NCBI GenBank assembly: GCA_963800415.1
Contig: CAWDBS010000077.1
Location: 1 to 64,000 of the forward strand
Source of the DNA: Palsa-504 sp963800415
GTDB lineage: Bacteria > Actinomycetota > Actinomycetes > Streptosporangiales > Streptosporangiaceae
DNA: 64,000 nt
Direction: 5' to 3'
The position numbers and the translations under genes were made by a program. Shown piece by piece: positions 45,514-54,682 of this stretch. Each line of letters begins with the position of its first letter. The stretch's first letter is position 1. The notes under the pieces are model-generated. The model searched no databases, was not told where the DNA came from, and saw only the letters and a list, made by a program, of their open reading frames with translations.

Positions 45514-45732
45514 ATGGCGGACAACATCTACTCAGTCAGCGAGATCGTCGGCTCGTCCACGGAGGGCATCGACGATGCGATCAGGGGAGCCGTGACCCGC
45601 GCCTCGAAGACCCTGCACAACCTCGACTGGTTCGAGGTCACCGACATGCGCGGCCGGATCGAGGACGACGGCCGCTGCCACTTCCAGGTCACCCTGAAGG
45701 TCGGCTTCCGGCTGGACGAGCCGTCCGGCTGA
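45514..45732 (+). CDS. Dodecin
   Basis: 72 residues. Dodecin family flavin-storage/sequestering protein forming a dodecamer; the pattern VSEIVGSS.EGIDDAIRGAV.RAS.TLHNLDWFEV...RG.I.DG...FQVTLKVGFRL is diagnostic, and the Trp that stacks on flavin is present (LDWFEV). GAAGGGA precedes the ATG. Stand-alone; followed by a six-copy tandem repeat. Confidence 0.92.
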   Translation: MADNIYSVSEIVGSSTEGIDDAIRGAVTRASKTLHNLDWFEVTDMRGRIEDDGRCHFQVTLKVGFRLDEPSG

Positions 45733-45762
45733 CTGTCGCCGATCGACCACTCGGACCGGCCA

Positions 45763-45840
45763 CTCCGGCCCATCACTCCGGCCCATCACTCCGGCCGATC
45801 ACTCCGGCCGATCACTCCGGCCGATCACTCCGGCCCATCA
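45763..45840. repeat. 13-bp tandem repeat, six copies
   Basis: Unit CTCCGGCC(C/G)ATCA repeated six times without gaps, starting 31 bases after the dodecin stop. Confidence 0.92.
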
Positions 45841-45906
45841 CTCAGGCCGACCACCCCGGGCGGCCCGCGCAGGCCGGCGACGGCGGCTTGCGGCAGGATA
45901 GGCGGC

Positions 45907-46692
45907 ATGGCCCGTTCCGCGCCCCGGCACGACCGCGACGCTGGCGGTCCGGCCGATCTGCTCGCCGCGAAGGCGGCCCTGCGGCAGGAGGTGTGGACCG
46001 CAATGCGCGCGGCAAAGGTGGCCCGGTTCCCCGGCGCCGCCGGGCGCATCCCGAACTTCACCGGGGCCGAGGCCGCTGCCGAACGCCTGCGCGTCCTGCC
46101 GGCCTGGCAGGCGGCCGCCACCGTGAAATCCAACCCGGACTCCGCCCAGTGGCCGGTGCGCCAGCGCGCGCTGGAGGACGGCAAGACCGTGTACATGGCC
46201 GTCCCTCGGCTGGCCGACCCCGAGCCGTTCTTCGCCCTCGACCCAGCCCAGCTGAGCGAGCCGCCGCGCAGGGCGGCCTCGATCAGCGGCGCGACCCGCT
46301 CCGCCCGCCGGGTCACACTGGCCGACCTGTCCCCTGTCGACCTGGTGGTGATGGGCTCGGTAGCAGCCGGCGAGGACGGCGCGCGGCTGGGCAAGGGCGG
46401 CGGGTTCGCCGACCTGGAGTTCGCGCTGGCCACCGCGGCCGGCCTGATCGGCCCGCACACCGTCTGCGTCACCACCGTGCACGAACTGCAGGTCTGCGCG
46501 GCCGGGACGATCCCGCTATCCGGCCACGACGTGCCGGTGGACCTCATCGTCACGCCCGAGCGCGTCATCGACTGCCGCCGGCCCGGGCCGCGCCCCGCCG
46601 CGGGCATCTGCTGGGACGACCTGACCGAGGAAAAGATCTCGGCCATCCCGCTGCTTGCCGCGCAGCGAGTTCAGCGGTCCGCACCGCGGTAA
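45907..46692 (+). CDS. 5-formyltetrahydrofolate cyclo-ligase-like protein
   Basis: 261 residues. The nucleotide/folate motif appears as GARLGKGGGFADLEFALA (about 158-175), a variant of the GYGGGYYD motif, preceded by DLVVMGSVAAGEDG. The N-terminal half has the expected KAALRQEVWTAMRAAKVARFPGAAGRIPNF helix, longer than in classical MTHFS and similar to the MTHFSD-like branch. Likely salvages 5-formyl-THF, or binds a related ligand; activity not certain because the motif is altered. Confidence 0.75.
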   Translation: MARSAPRHDRDAGGPADLLAAKAALRQEVWTAMRAAKVARFPGAAGRIPNFTGAEAAAERLRVLPAWQAAATVKSNPDSAQWPVRQRALEDGKTVYMAVPRLADPEPFFALDPAQLSEPPRRAASISGATRSARRVTLADLSPVDLVVMGSVAAGEDGARLGKGGGFADLEFALATAAGLIGPHTVCVTTVHELQVCAAGTIPLSGHDVPVDLIVTPERVIDCRRPGPRPAAGICWDDLTEEKISAIPLLAAQRVQRSAPR

Positions 46693-46861
46693 GCGGCCGG
46701 GGCCGGAGGACCGTCGCCCGGCTCCCGCCGTGACTTTGGGCCGGCCGTTGGTATCAAATCTGCCGTCGGGCTCCTCTTCAACAGCGAACGGCAACGGGTG
46801 GGCGCGAGGTCATCTAGGCCCGACTGGGCCGGTGCGCGCCGCGACAAAGAGGAGTACGGAA

Positions 46862-47515
46862 ATGGCAGACCAGGAATGGCAGTTCGCGCAGTTCCCTGGG
46901 CCCAACGGGCATCAGGACGCGGTCACCTTCTTGAACGAACCCAATCGGCAGGGACGCGGCGAGGCCAGCGTGACCCTGCGCAACGACGGCAGCGCGGGGC
47001 TCATCTACTTCGAGCCGGGCAGTCTGGGCTTCGACACCTCGCCGGCCTGGCTGGTCGCGGAGTTCGCCAGCCCGCAAGAGGCCGCCGACTTCCTGAACCT
47101 CGACCCCCGGCAGGGGCCCGGCGAGACCAGCGCGACCCTGCGCAACGACGGCACCGCGGGCCTGATTTACCTCGAGCCGGGCAGCCTGGGCACGGACACC
47201 TCGCCGGCCTGGCTGGTCGCGGAGTTCGCCAGCCCGCAAGAGGCCGCCGACTTCCTGAACCTCGACCCCCGGCAGGGGGCCGGCGAGACCAGCGTCACTC
47301 CGCGCGGCAACGGCACGGTGGGGCTGCTCTACCTCGAGCCGGGCAGCCTGGGGGCCAGCACCCGGCAGACCTGGCTGACCGCCGAGTTCCCCAGCGCGCA
47401 GGACGCCGTCGCGTTCCTGAACGCCGCCCCTCGCCAGGGAGCCGGGGAAGCCTCCGCGTTCGTCCGCAACAACGGCTCCGCCGTGGTCTTCTACCTTGAG
47501 CCCGGGTCAGCCTGA
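46862..47515 (+). CDS. Four-repeat protein of unknown function
   Basis: 217 residues made of four consecutive units of about 54 residues (starts near 6, 63, 117 and 171). Each unit: W..AEF.S.QEA..FLN..PRQG.GE.S.T.RN.G..GL.YLEPGSLG. The helix-strand pattern suggests a small alpha/beta domain repeated four times; no signal peptide. Units 2 and 3 share 80 or more identical bases, so they duplicated or converted recently. AAAGAGGAG lies upstream of the ATG. No family recognised. Unit copy number may vary between strains. Confidence 0.75.
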   Translation: MADQEWQFAQFPGPNGHQDAVTFLNEPNRQGRGEASVTLRNDGSAGLIYFEPGSLGFDTSPAWLVAEFASPQEAADFLNLDPRQGPGETSATLRNDGTAGLIYLEPGSLGTDTSPAWLVAEFASPQEAADFLNLDPRQGAGETSVTPRGNGTVGLLYLEPGSLGASTRQTWLTAEFPSAQDAVAFLNAAPRQGAGEASAFVRNNGSAVVFYLEPGSA

Positions 47516-47541
47516 TCCACGGCCCGCCTGATCCACGGCCG
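47510..47541 (+). repeat. 16-bp tandem duplication across a stop codon
   Basis: GCCTGATCCACGGCCC followed by the same with one change. The first copy contains the TGA stop of the four-repeat protein. Confidence 0.9.
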
Positions 47542-47573
47542 GTGAGCCAGGGCCTAGCCGTCTTTCCGGTCGG

Positions 47574-49475
47574 CTAGGCCCTGGTCAGGCGGGCGGCGAG
47601 CCAGTCGGCCATGGCGGCCCGGGACTCGAACGCGTGGTTGGTGAGGCCGTGGCTGCCGTCGGGGTACATCAGCAACTCGGCGCCCGGGGCCTCGCGGGCC
47701 AGGCGCTCGGCGTGATAAGGCGGCACCAGGCGGTCCCGGCCGCCGGCCGCGACGAGCAGCGGCCCGGTGATCCGTGCCGCTGCGTCTTCCAGGGTCAAGG
47801 CCGCGGCCCGCTCCCTGGCCTCGGCCGGGCTGCCGGCGCCTGAGCGATGCTGGAAGGTGGTCCGGGTCTGCACCGGCAGCATGTCCCAGTCCAAGTCCCA
47901 CCGGTAGGGCCCGGCCAGCGCCACCGCGGCTCGCACTCGCGGCTCGTAGGCGGCCGAGCGGGCCGCGTAATAACCGCCCAGGCTCACCCCGAAGACGCCC
48001 ATCCGGTCGGGATCGATGTCGTCGCGGCCCTTCAGGTAGTCCGCCACGGCGGTAGTCACCCGCTCGTAGGCCGGCTCGATCGGGAACTCGTACTCGGCTT
48101 CCCCCTGGCCGGGCCCGTCGATCGCGATCACCGCGAGGCCGCGGGCCAGCAGGTGCTCCGCGGTGGCCTGCAGTTCCTCCTTCACCGAATCCAGCCCGGG
48201 AATCATGATCACGACGGGCGGCAGCTGGGGCCGGGCCGGCGGGACCCGGAGGTACGCGGCCAGCGTGCTGCCGGCGTAGGGCACGCGTACCGGCTCGGCG
48301 GACGGGCTGAGCGTGCCGGCCCCGCGGCGGAAGCAGGCCACCGTACGCTCGTGCGCCGCCCGCTGCTCCTCCGGGTGGTCGGTGAAGACGAACTTGCCCC
48401 AGTGCCAGCACAGCGCGGCCCGCCGCCAGGCCTCCCCGGCAGTGACCAGCCGCCCGGCCGCCTCGGCGGTCTCGGCCAGCCGCTCGTAGTGCTGCCCGGT
48501 GCGGCCCCATTCGCGGCACCAGTCGTCCCAGCGCCCGATGCGGGCCATGGTCGCCTGGAAATCCGGGTAGCTGGTGCCGTTCGCGACGAACCGCGCCGCC
48601 CAGTGCGCGGTCGCCGCCGCGACGCGCTTGTCCGGCGTCCACGCGTACAGCTCGGAGCGGCGGTCGGCCAGCAGGTCGTTGTCGCCGGACAGGCTCTTGT
48701 CCCTGGCCGCCGGCAGGTCGCAGACCGCAGTGAGCACCGCGGGCCGGTCTGCGAGCACCGGCCCGGTCAGCGGGTAACCCTCGGGCCCGGCGATGAGCGA
48801 GCCGCTGATCCAGGACACGCCGCGCTCGGTCCGGCACCGGTCGGCCACCGCGACGAACACCCCGTTGCTGGCCGCCGCGGCCTGCGCCTTGATCACCTCG
48901 GAGGGCCGCTCGCCAGCGGGCCGGGGGGCGGCCGGCCAGTTCACCGGAACTGCGATGAGGTCGGCACCGTCCAGGGCGGCCAGCCGCGCCCACTCCGGGA
49001 ACTCCAGGTCGTAGCAGACCATCACGGCCACCCGGCCGGCCTCGGTGTCCACCACGGGCGGGGCGGCGTCGCCGGGAGTAAAGACGAGCTTCTCGGAGTC
49101 CCACAGGTGCGCCTTGCGGTACACGGCCCGGGTGCCGGACGCGTCCACCAGGGCCGCGCTGTTATACAGGCGGCCGTCGGCGCCGAGCTCGCAGAAGCCG
49201 CCGACGATCACCAGCTGGTGCTGGCCGGCCAGCGCGTGCCACTGGCCCAGGGTGACGCTCCCGGCGGCGGGCGCGGCCAGGCCGCGGGCCTCGGCGGCCG
49301 GGGCAACGGCGTCGAAGACATAGCCGGAATCGCACAGCTCGGGCAGCACCACGAGCCGCGCGCCCGCGGCGGCCGCCTCGGCCACCGCGTCCGCGGCGGC
49401 CCGCCTGTTGGCGTCCGGCTCGGCCACGGCGATGGCGAGCTGAGCGACCGCGACCACGGTCTGAGAGGGGTCCAC
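47574..49475 (-). CDS. Nitrilase-type amidase / alpha-beta hydrolase fusion
   Basis: 633 residues with two catalytic domains. Residues 1-255: carbon-nitrogen hydrolase with Glu in LPELCDSGYVF, Lys in YRKAHLW and Cys in VMVCYDLEFPE, similar to omega-amidases. Residues 265-633: an alpha-helical cap (HWAARFVANGTSYPDF ... EAWRRAALCWHWGKFVF) and an alpha/beta hydrolase with Ser in GVSLGGYYAA, Asp in GGRDRLVPP and His in DGSHGLTNH. The cap resembles 2,6-dihydroxypseudooxynicotine hydrolase-type C-C hydrolases. In nicotine-type degradation, that hydrolase and an omega-amidase act in one pathway, so the fusion could process an aryl diketone and the resulting amide. Substrate is inference. Confidence 0.85.
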   Translation of the reverse strand: MDPSQTVVAVAQLAIAVAEPDANRRAAADAVAEAAAAGARLVVLPELCDSGYVFDAVAPAAEARGLAAPAAGSVTLGQWHALAGQHQLVIVGGFCELGADGRLYNSAALVDASGTRAVYRKAHLWDSEKLVFTPGDAAPPVVDTEAGRVAVMVCYDLEFPEWARLAALDGADLIAVPVNWPAAPRPAGERPSEVIKAQAAAASNGVFVAVADRCRTERGVSWISGSLIAGPEGYPLTGPVLADRPAVLTAVCDLPAARDKSLSGDNDLLADRRSELYAWTPDKRVAAATAHWAARFVANGTSYPDFQATMARIGRWDDWCREWGRTGQHYERLAETAEAAGRLVTAGEAWRRAALCWHWGKFVFTDHPEEQRAAHERTVACFRRGAGTLSPSAEPVRVPYAGSTLAAYLRVPPARPQLPPVVIMIPGLDSVKEELQATAEHLLARGLAVIAIDGPGQGEAEYEFPIEPAYERVTTAVADYLKGRDDIDPDRMGVFGVSLGGYYAARSAAYEPRVRAAVALAGPYRWDLDWDMLPVQTRTTFQHRSGAGSPAEARERAAALTLEDAAARITGPLLVAAGGRDRLVPPYHAERLAREAPGAELLMYPDGSHGLTNHAFESRAAMADWLAARLTRA

Positions 49476-49550
49476 TATGCGCTCCGTTCATCCGGGATAG
49501 GAGTATGTAGACAGCATCCTGCACGGGCGGCTGAGGAAGAAGGGCGGACG

Positions 49551-51272
49551 GTGACCGGAAACGCGGATGTCGTAGTGGTGGGCGGCGGGCATAACGGGCT
49601 AGTCGCGGCGGCCTACCTGGCCCGGGCCGGGCTGACCACGGTGGTATGCGAGCGACGAGGCATTACAGGCGGGGCAGCAGTCAGCGAGCACCCGTTCGGC
49701 CCCGATTACACCGTGACCTCGTTGTCGTACGTCGTCTCGCTGCTGCCGCCGGACCTCGTCCGCGACCTGCGCCTGGATCAGCACGGATACCGGGTGTACC
49801 CGCAGGGACCCTACTTCGCGCCCCGGACCGACGGCCGCTACCTGCGGCTACCGCACGACCCGGCGGAGCGGCACGCCGAGATTGCCAGGTTCTCCGCCGC
49901 GGACGCCGACGCGTATCCCCGGTACGAAGAGCACCTAGCCGGCATCGGGCGGCTGCTCGGCCCGCTGCTGCACCAGATCCCGCCGCGGCTCGGGTCGCGG
50001 CGGCCGCAGGACCTGCTGCGGCAGGCGCGGCTGCTCACTCACCTGCGCGGCGTCGACGAACGCGCCGCGGTGGACGTGACGCGGCTGCTCACCGGCAGCA
50101 TCGCCAACCTGGTCGAGGGGTATTTCGAGAGCGACGCGCTGCTCGGCCTGCTGTCGGTGTCCGGGGTAATCGGCACCTGGGCCGGCCCGCGGTCGGCCGG
50201 GACCGCGTACGTGATGCTGCACCACCACATCGGCGAGACAGGGGGGGCCGCGGGCGCCTGGGGCTTCCCGCGCGGCGGCATGGGCGGGGTTTCGGGTGCG
50301 CTGGCCCGGGCCGCCCGGATGTTCGGCGCGCAGATCAGGACCGATGCCGAGGTGATACGCATCCGCACCAAGGACGGCCGGGTCACCGGGGTCACGCTGG
50401 CGGGGAAGGGGGGAGGGGAGGCCGGTGGGGAGTCCATCGACGCGCCGGTGGTCATCACCACCGCGCATCCGCAGATCTCCTTCCTTCGGCTGCTCGATCC
50501 CGCGGAACTGCCTGCCGAGTTCGTCGCCGACATCCGCGGCTGGCGCAGCCGCAGCGGCACCGTGAAGATCAACCTGGCGCTGGACCGGCTGCCGGTGTTC
50601 ACCAGCTACCCGGAGCCCGACCCGTCGGTCTACGGCGGCACGATCGTGCTGGCCGAATCGCTCGATGACATCGAGACCGCGTACCAGCAGGCCGTCTCGG
50701 GTACGCCGGCCACGCTGCCGTTCGCCGACATCTGCCTCCCCAGCGTGTTCGACGACTCGCTAGCGCCGGCCGGGAAGCACATCATGTCGATGTTCACCCA
50801 GTGGGTGCCCTGCGGCTACGCCGACGCGCCGCAGACGTCCGACCTGGACGCCTACGCGGACCGGGTGCTCGCCCGGGTCGAGCGGGTCGCGCCCGGGTTC
50901 ACCGCCTCGGTGCTGCACCGGCAGGTGATCGGGCCGTACCAGATGCAGGAGGAGTACGGGCTGGTCGGCGGGAACATCTTCCACGGGGAGCTGTCGCTTG
51001 GGCAGATGTTCCACGCCAGGCCCGCGGCCGGCTACGCCGACCTGCGGACCCCGGTGCGGGGCTTGTACCAGGCGGGTTCGGCCACCCACGGGGGCGGCGG
51101 CGTCACCGGTATCCCGGGCCGCAACGTGGTCCGGCAGGTCCTCGCCGACCGCCGCGCCGAACGCTGGCGCCGCCGGGTAGGCCTGCCCAGAGCGGACGCG
51201 AAGCCGGGCCATGGCCGGCACGGTGTCACAACGAGCCGCAATAGCCGGATCACTGTCACATCGTGCCGGTAG
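49551..51272 (+). CDS. FAD-dependent phytoene-desaturase-like oxidoreductase
   Basis: 573 residues. N-terminal dinucleotide fold VVVGGGHNGLVAAAYLARAG and ERRGITGGAAV, C-terminal GLYQAGSATHGGGGVTGIPGRNV, which closes the FAD site. Belongs to the carotenoid-desaturase/PYROXD2-like group rather than amine oxidases; no carotenoid genes are nearby. GTG start; the upstream part of the long frame is antisense to the hydrolase fusion. The last ~25 residues are basic and may be non-conserved. Divergent from the fusion gene across 75 bases. Confidence 0.88.
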   Translation: MTGNADVVVVGGGHNGLVAAAYLARAGLTTVVCERRGITGGAAVSEHPFGPDYTVTSLSYVVSLLPPDLVRDLRLDQHGYRVYPQGPYFAPRTDGRYLRLPHDPAERHAEIARFSAADADAYPRYEEHLAGIGRLLGPLLHQIPPRLGSRRPQDLLRQARLLTHLRGVDERAAVDVTRLLTGSIANLVEGYFESDALLGLLSVSGVIGTWAGPRSAGTAYVMLHHHIGETGGAAGAWGFPRGGMGGVSGALARAARMFGAQIRTDAEVIRIRTKDGRVTGVTLAGKGGGEAGGESIDAPVVITTAHPQISFLRLLDPAELPAEFVADIRGWRSRSGTVKINLALDRLPVFTSYPEPDPSVYGGTIVLAESLDDIETAYQQAVSGTPATLPFADICLPSVFDDSLAPAGKHIMSMFTQWVPCGYADAPQTSDLDAYADRVLARVERVAPGFTASVLHRQVIGPYQMQEEYGLVGGNIFHGELSLGQMFHARPAAGYADLRTPVRGLYQAGSATHGGGGVTGIPGRNVVRQVLADRRAERWRRRVGLPRADAKPGHGRHGVTTSRNSRITVTSCR

Positions 51273-51282
51273 GAGCGAGGGC

Positions 51283-52341
<1,059 letters not shown>

Positions 52342-52414
52342 GACTGGTCCGAACAGTGCGAAGCGGCTCGTTCTTCCTTCCCGGCTGAGCGGTAAGGCGG
52401 CGCCGGGGCAGACG

Positions 52415-52440
52415 CCCGGTCCGTTCGGGATCATGATTTT
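52415..52440. repeat. CGTTCGGGAT-type intergenic repeat, copy 4
   Basis: CCCGGTCCGTTCGGGAT (52415-52431), identical over 17 bases to the copy at 4994, followed by CATGATTTT. Lies upstream of the LLM gene. Confidence 0.6.
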
Positions 52441-52515
52441 CGCGAAGGCCGCGAGTCGTCCGGGACCTGCTCGTTCCACCTGCGGCAGCTGGCCAGGTAC
52501 GGGCTGGTCCGGCTG

Positions 52516-52545
52516 CCGCTTAGCGGCTGCCCGCTTAGCGGCTAG
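52516..52545 (-). repeat. 15-bp tandem duplication next to a stop codon
   Basis: CCGCTTAGCGGCTGC followed by a near-copy. The TAG stop of the PPOX gene lies at the edge of the repeat. Confidence 0.8.
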
Positions 52546-52955
52546 CCGCCGTGCACGGTCCGGCGCGGGCCGGACTGGAGGGCGTCCTCGCCGGAGGGAC
52601 GGCCGTCCAGGTTCCAGCTCCACGAGATCTGCGGGGTGATCCGCATGTACGGGCCGGGACCGAACCGGCCGGGCCGCTCGATCAGCTCGGCCGTGCCGTA
52701 GACCCGCAGGAAGCGCGGTGTCCACGGGTCGGTGGACACCAGGTCATCGATGACCAGCGCAACCTTGGCCTGACCCGCCTTGACGTTCAGGAACTTCCTG
52801 GTCCGCTCGGGGGCCCGGCCGCCGACGTAGAGGTAGGTCCCGTCGAACTCGAACCCCACCGGGACTACGTCCGGCTGCCCGTCCGCGTCGACGGTGGCCA
52901 GCCGGCCCAGCGGCTGGGACTTCAGGTAGGCGGCCTCGTCCTCGGTGAACGCCAT
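52542..52955 (-). CDS. PPOX-class F420-dependent oxidoreductase
   Basis: 137 residues, split beta-barrel flavoprotein fold. Starts MAFTEDEAAYLKSQPLGRLATVDADGQPDVVPVGFEFDG, with YVGGRAPERTRKFLNVKAGQAKVALVIDD, a cofactor-binding pattern of the pyridoxamine-oxidase-like F420 enzymes. The ATG at 52955 has AGGAGA six bases before it; an ATG six bases upstream overlaps that site. Likely co-transcribed with the LLM gene downstream (both flavin/F420). Confidence 0.88.
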   Translation of the reverse strand: MAFTEDEAAYLKSQPLGRLATVDADGQPDVVPVGFEFDGTYLYVGGRAPERTRKFLNVKAGQAKVALVIDDLVSTDPWTPRFLRVYGTAELIERPGRFGPGPYMRITPQISWSWNLDGRPSGEDALQSGPRRTVHGG

Positions 52956-52999
52956 CGGCATCTCCTCTCGCTAGTTCGTATCAATTACTATCAACCGCG

Positions 53000-53137
53000 T
53001 CGCTCGGCCAGCTCACCGAGGTGCTGCCGCCGACTGAACGCACGCGGTTCTGCCGCAGCCTGGCCCGGGTGACGGCGGCCGCCTCGCGGCCGGACTGGCC
53101 GGCCTGGCCGACGGCCGGTCCCGGTGTCACGGCCTGA
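53000..53137 (+). pseudogene. Possible C-terminal remnant of a MarR-like regulator
   Basis: 45 codons ending SLARVTAAASRP... then stop; LGQLTEVLPPTERTRFCRSLARVTAAA resembles the terminal helix of MarR proteins (LTE.L...ER......L..VT.A). No start and no HTH remain. The rest of 52962-53288 has only a 25-codon frame (53165-53242) that I do not recognise. Confidence 0.4.
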
Positions 53138-53288
53138 AGTGTTACGGCTTGACGCGAGGCCGGCATGCTCGGCTGGCACCTGAACACCTACCAGCCCTGG
53201 GTCACGGCCACCTGGACCCTCCTGCTGACCGGCCCGGGTTAAGAGACCAGCTCTCCCGGCCCTGCCGCACTAGGCGCGACCGGACGGG

Positions 53289-53897
53289 TCAGTGGTGGAC
53301 GGCGGCGAGGAGGGCGGCGTGGGCCCGGACCAGGGCGGCATGCTCGAGCGGGAGCAGCGGGCTGTCGGGCTGGCAGCCGTCGGCGACCCACTGATCGGAC
53401 AGGTCCATTGCCCTGGCCCGGTGCACCGCGGCGGGCCGGATCGCCTCCTCGGGCTCCCCGTAGAGGTAGCAGTAGAGCCGGGCGAGCGATTCGACCAGCT
53501 CGTCCGGGGTGGAGCCGGGCTCGTGCTGGATCTCGCGGTGCACCCGCCACCAGTCCACCTCGAGCTCGGCGGCCTTGGCCGGGTTGGACGGCTCGCCGTA
53601 GGTGAGCCGGACTAGCGCGTAGAACCGGCGCATGCAGGCCCGGGCGCGCTTGGGGTGGTTGTCGGGGTAGGGCGCCCACAGCTGGTTGGCGCGCAGCACC
53701 AGCCAGGCGCCGTGCATGGTCCGGTACCAGTCCATGCCGAAGCCCACTTTGACGAGCCCGATCGAGGCCCACAGGACCTGAGGCCATTTACGCAGGTAGT
53801 ACCCCACCCATGCGCGGTACTCGAGGTCGGCGAGACGGACGGGATCGAAGGACCTCAGCCGTGTCGGCGTGCCCGTGCGGACCTTTCCAGTGCCCAT
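53289..53897 (-). CDS. Conserved actinobacterial hypothetical, paralogue 1
   Basis: 202 residues, mostly helical. Conserved stretches: YRAWVGYYLRKWPQVLWAS, GFGMDWYRTMHGAWLVLRANQLWAPYPDNHP and KRARACMRRFYALVRLTYGEP, then WWRVHREIQHE. The pattern (membrane-proximal helix, then VHRE and Asp/Glu-rich C-terminal helices) recalls the MpaB-like oxygenase-type hypotheticals of actinomycetes, but the iron site cannot be confirmed. ATG with GGGAGGGCG upstream. About 80% identical to the neighbouring gene, so a tandem duplication. Confidence 0.75.
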   Translation of the reverse strand: MGTGKVRTGTPTRLRSFDPVRLADLEYRAWVGYYLRKWPQVLWASIGLVKVGFGMDWYRTMHGAWLVLRANQLWAPYPDNHPKRARACMRRFYALVRLTYGEPSNPAKAAELEVDWWRVHREIQHEPGSTPDELVESLARLYCYLYGEPEEAIRPAAVHRARAMDLSDQWVADGCQPDSPLLPLEHAALVRAHAALLAAVHH

Positions 53898-54073
53898 GCT
53901 TCGCCCTCCCCTGTCCGTTACCCAAGCTGTTCCCCTTGCATCCTGGCTTGACGCCCGCCAGATCCTACAGCTTCTACATCGTCTCGGGCCGACTCACCAT
54001 GCGCTGCGGCGAGCGAGCCGCCGTCGTCGCCGCCCGGCCAGCCGCCTGACCGCTCCCGATTACGAGGCTGGGG

Positions 54074-54682
54074 TCAGTGGTGGACGGCGGCCAGCAGGGC
54101 GGCGTAGGCGCGGACCAGGGTGGCGCGCTCCAGCGGCAGCAGCGGGCTGTCGAGCCGGCAGCCCTGCTTGACCCACTGGTCGGACAGGTCCATCGCCGTG
54201 GCCCGGTGTATAGCGGCCGGCCGGACGGCCTCCTCGGGCTCGCCGAAGAGATAACAGTAATGCCGGGTCAGCGCGTCGACGAGCCGGTCCGGGGTGAAGC
54301 CGGGCTCGTGCTGGATCTCACGGTGCACGCGCCACCACTCGACCTCGAGCTCGGCGGCCTTGGCCGGGTCGGACGGCTCGCCGTAGGTGAGCTTGACCAG
54401 CGCGTAGAACCGGCGCATGCAGGCCCGGGCGCGCTTGGGGTGGTTGTCGGGGTACGGCGCCCACAGCTGGATGGCGCGCAGCGCCAGCCAGGCGCCGTAC
54501 ATGGTCCGGTACAAGTCCAAGCCGAAGCCCACCCGGACGAGCCCGATCGAGGCCCGCAGGACCTGAGGCCAGCGGCGCAGGTAGTATCCCACCCAGGCGC
54601 GGTACTCAAGGTCGGCGAGCCGAACAGGATCGAAGGACCGGAGCCGCATCGGCGTGCCCGTGCTGACCTTTCCAGTGGCCAC
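54074..54682 (-). CDS. Conserved actinobacterial hypothetical, paralogue 2
   Basis: 202 residues, same length and start context as paralogue 1 (GTG with GGGAGGGAAC upstream). Differs by about one residue in five, mostly conservative. The region 53898-54073 between them has no gene. The 5' half of this gene is overlapped in another frame by the rhodanese reading frame. Confidence 0.75.
   Translation of the reverse strand: MATGKVSTGTPMRLRSFDPVRLADLEYRAWVGYYLRRWPQVLRASIGLVRVGFGLDLYRTMYGAWLALRAIQLWAPYPDNHPKRARACMRRFYALVKLTYGEPSDPAKAAELEVEWWRVHREIQHEPGFTPDRLVDALTRHYCYLFGEPEEAVRPAAIHRATAMDLSDQWVKQGCRLDSPLLPLERATLVRAYAALLAAVHH

Noticed and set aside
45763..45840. CRISPR array
   Set aside because: The six 13-bp units are contiguous with no spacers; simple tandem repeat.
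47847..49550. Upstream extension of the phytoene-desaturase-like frame
   Set aside because: Antisense to the nitrilase fusion; the flavin motif begins at the GTG at 49551.
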